A stretch of DNA of 6,988 nucleotides, taken from NCBI GenBank assembly GCA_030641505.1, contig DAOWHI010000221.1, positions 1 through 6,988 on the forward strand. Reading direction: 5' to 3'. This document shows positions 6,709-6,988 of the stretch, piece by piece. This stretch comes from Gemmatimonadota bacterium. GTDB lineage: Bacteria > Gemmatimonadota > Gemmatimonadetes > JACCXV01 > JAHWKZ01. The position numbers were made by a program, and so were the translations under genes. The stretch's first letter is position 1; each line of letters starts with the position of its first letter. Under the pieces are notes generated by a model. It was not told the DNA's origin. It searched no databases and saw nothing but the letters and a program-made list of their open reading frames with translations.

Positions 6709-6729
6709 TCAAGCTCAGATCGAGCTTGA
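6709..6729. promoter_or_regulatory. Perfect 8-bp inverted repeat at the predicted transcription start
   Basis: TCAAGCTC (6709-6716) and GAGCTTGA (6722-6729) are exact reverse complements separated by five bases. The dyad begins about seven bases after the predicted -10, so it would cover the transcription start or form a hairpin at the very 5' end of the message. As an operator it would suit a dimeric repressor. As a terminator of the upstream gene it is poor, because the minus strand continues CCTTCCTATC without a T-run. Confidence 0.5.
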
Positions 6730-6736
6730 AGGCAGG

Positions 6737-6766
6737 AGTTTAGAGGCTGCGGCGCTGGGGTGTCAA
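6737..6766 (-). promoter_or_regulatory. Predicted sigma70-type promoter of the AI-2E/der/plsY/gpsA operon
   Basis: On the minus strand a perfect -35 hexamer TTGACA (6766-6761) is followed after 18 bp by TAAACT (6742-6737), a four-of-six match to the -10 consensus. The start would be near 6730, leaving a leader of about 78 bases before the ATG at 6652. It lies in the only sizeable non-coding stretch of the window, at the head of the gene run, and points the right way. No experimental evidence; the housekeeping consensus is assumed to hold in this organism. Confidence 0.6.
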
Positions 6767-6771
6767 GCGCC
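6751..6771. promoter_or_regulatory. Inverted repeat overlapping the -35 element
   Basis: GGCGCT (6751-6756) and AGCGCC (6766-6771) are exact reverse complements around a nine-base centre that contains the -35 hexamer apart from its first base. A protein bound here would block polymerase. It could alternatively be a weak transcript hairpin behind the RGG-tail gene, but no T-run follows. At six bases per arm in GC-rich DNA, chance is a real possibility. Confidence 0.35.
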
Positions 6772-6785
6772 TGACGCGGATCGCC

Positions 6786-6988
6786 CTAGCGTCGCCGGCC
6801 ACCACCCCCGCGGCCACCACCCCCGCTGAAGCCGCTGCGACCGCTGCGCATGCCACCGCCGGTGCGCATGCTTCCGCTGCGCGTAGCACCGCCCGCGCGC
6901 ACGTTGCCGCTACGGCTACCCGAGTTGCTTCGCCACGACTGGTAATCGGACGTGCGCTGATTTCCACGACTGCGCGAGGCTAAGTCGG
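6786..6988 (-). CDS. C-terminus of a protein with an Arg/Gly/Ser-rich tail (3' end only)
   Basis: An open minus-strand frame enters from the right edge and ends at a TAG at 6786-6788; 66 residues are visible and the start is outside. The composition is strongly biased: a segment with SRSRGNQRTSDYQSWRSNSG, then repeats of the type GSMRTGG and GMRSGRSG, ending SGFSGGGGRGGGGRRR. Such tails end DUF3300-type secreted proteins, some DEAD-box RNA helicases and other RNA-binding proteins, and alone do not decide between them; I lean weakly to the DUF3300-like kind. The tail is unstructured and very basic, suited to binding nucleic acid or acidic surfaces. A competing minus-strand frame at 6740-6967 with an ATG is Ala/Val-rich and looks like a shadow. 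The gene probably ends its own transcription unit, since a promoter for the next genes follows. Confidence 0.7.
   Translation of the reverse strand, partial: DLASRSRGNQRTSDYQSWRSNSGSRSGNVRAGGATRSGSMRTGGGMRSGRSGFSGGGGRGGGGRRR
6797..6826. repeat. Tandem 15-bp repeat, two perfect copies
   Basis: GGCCACCACCCCCGC occurs twice head to tail (6797-6811 and 6812-6826). It encodes the GGGGR units of the RGG-like tail and keeps the reading frame, so copy-number change would lengthen or shorten the tail by five residues. Confidence 0.85.

Noticed and set aside
6682..6728. A second promoter, TTGACC with a 17-bp spacer and TAGAGG, nearer the AI-2E gene
   Set aside because: The -10 is a poor match, and the TTGACA/TAAACT pair just upstream is much better.
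6709..6729. Intrinsic terminator for the RGG-tail gene
   Set aside because: The stem is perfect but only moderately GC-rich, and no T-run follows on the minus strand. It also lies downstream of the predicted promoter, so it would terminate the operon message at once.
6740..6967. A 75-codon minus-strand frame starting MEISARPITS
   Set aside because: It is Ala/Val-rich, overlaps the predicted promoter, and is the shifted reading of the repeat-coding Gly/Arg tail. The frame ending at 6786 gives a typical RGG-type C-terminus.
1..6988. CRISPR, mobile element, toxin-antitoxin or other accessory system
   Set aside because: No repeat-spacer pattern, transposase, integrase, nuclease or toxin-like frame is visible on either strand. 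The region is a conserved chromosomal operon.

Overview
The window is a GC-rich stretch of bacterial chromosome. Every supportable gene reads on the minus strand, so the biological order runs from high to low coordinates. The gene content is a conserved housekeeping cluster. The envelope genes and the secreted Ig-like protein at the left edge suggest a Gram-negative-type bacterium. The MerR protein and the der-plsY-gpsA order remind me of Gemmatimonadota or a related phylum, but that is a low-confidence inference from protein style and no search was run.

Right edge (6786-6988): the last 66 residues of a protein with an Arg/Gly/Ser-rich tail, whose start lies outside the window. A short intergenic region follows (6653-6785). 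It holds a good sigma70-type promoter (TTGACA, 18 bp, TAAACT) and two inverted repeats, one overlapping the -35 and one beginning at the expected transcription start. No convincing intrinsic terminator is visible for the RGG gene.

From this promoter a tightly packed run goes to the left edge: AI-2E family transporter, der (ribosome-assembly GTPase), plsY (acyl-phosphate:glycerol-3-phosphate acyltransferase), gpsA (glycerol-3-phosphate dehydrogenase), a small MerR regulator, an NHL beta-propeller protein, a 1-Cys peroxiredoxin, and the start of a secreted protein with an SbsA-like Ig domain. The first three junctions are 4-bp ATGA/GTGA overlaps, merR follows gpsA by 3 bp, and the NHL gene follows merR by 12 bp, so a single transcription unit is very likely. 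Only the NHL-peroxiredoxin gap (39 bp) is looser.

GpsA makes sn-glycerol-3-phosphate and PlsY acylates it, so two consecutive steps of membrane phospholipid synthesis are coupled to a ribosome-assembly GTPase and a membrane permease. The tail of the run (MerR, NHL propeller, peroxiredoxin) looks like a redox or stress module.

I see no CRISPR array, insertion sequence, tRNA, rRNA, phage gene or defence system. The most interesting points are an apparent internal duplication at the N-terminus of the AI-2E protein, a thioredoxin-less NHL propeller next to a peroxiredoxin, and the dyad-rich promoter.
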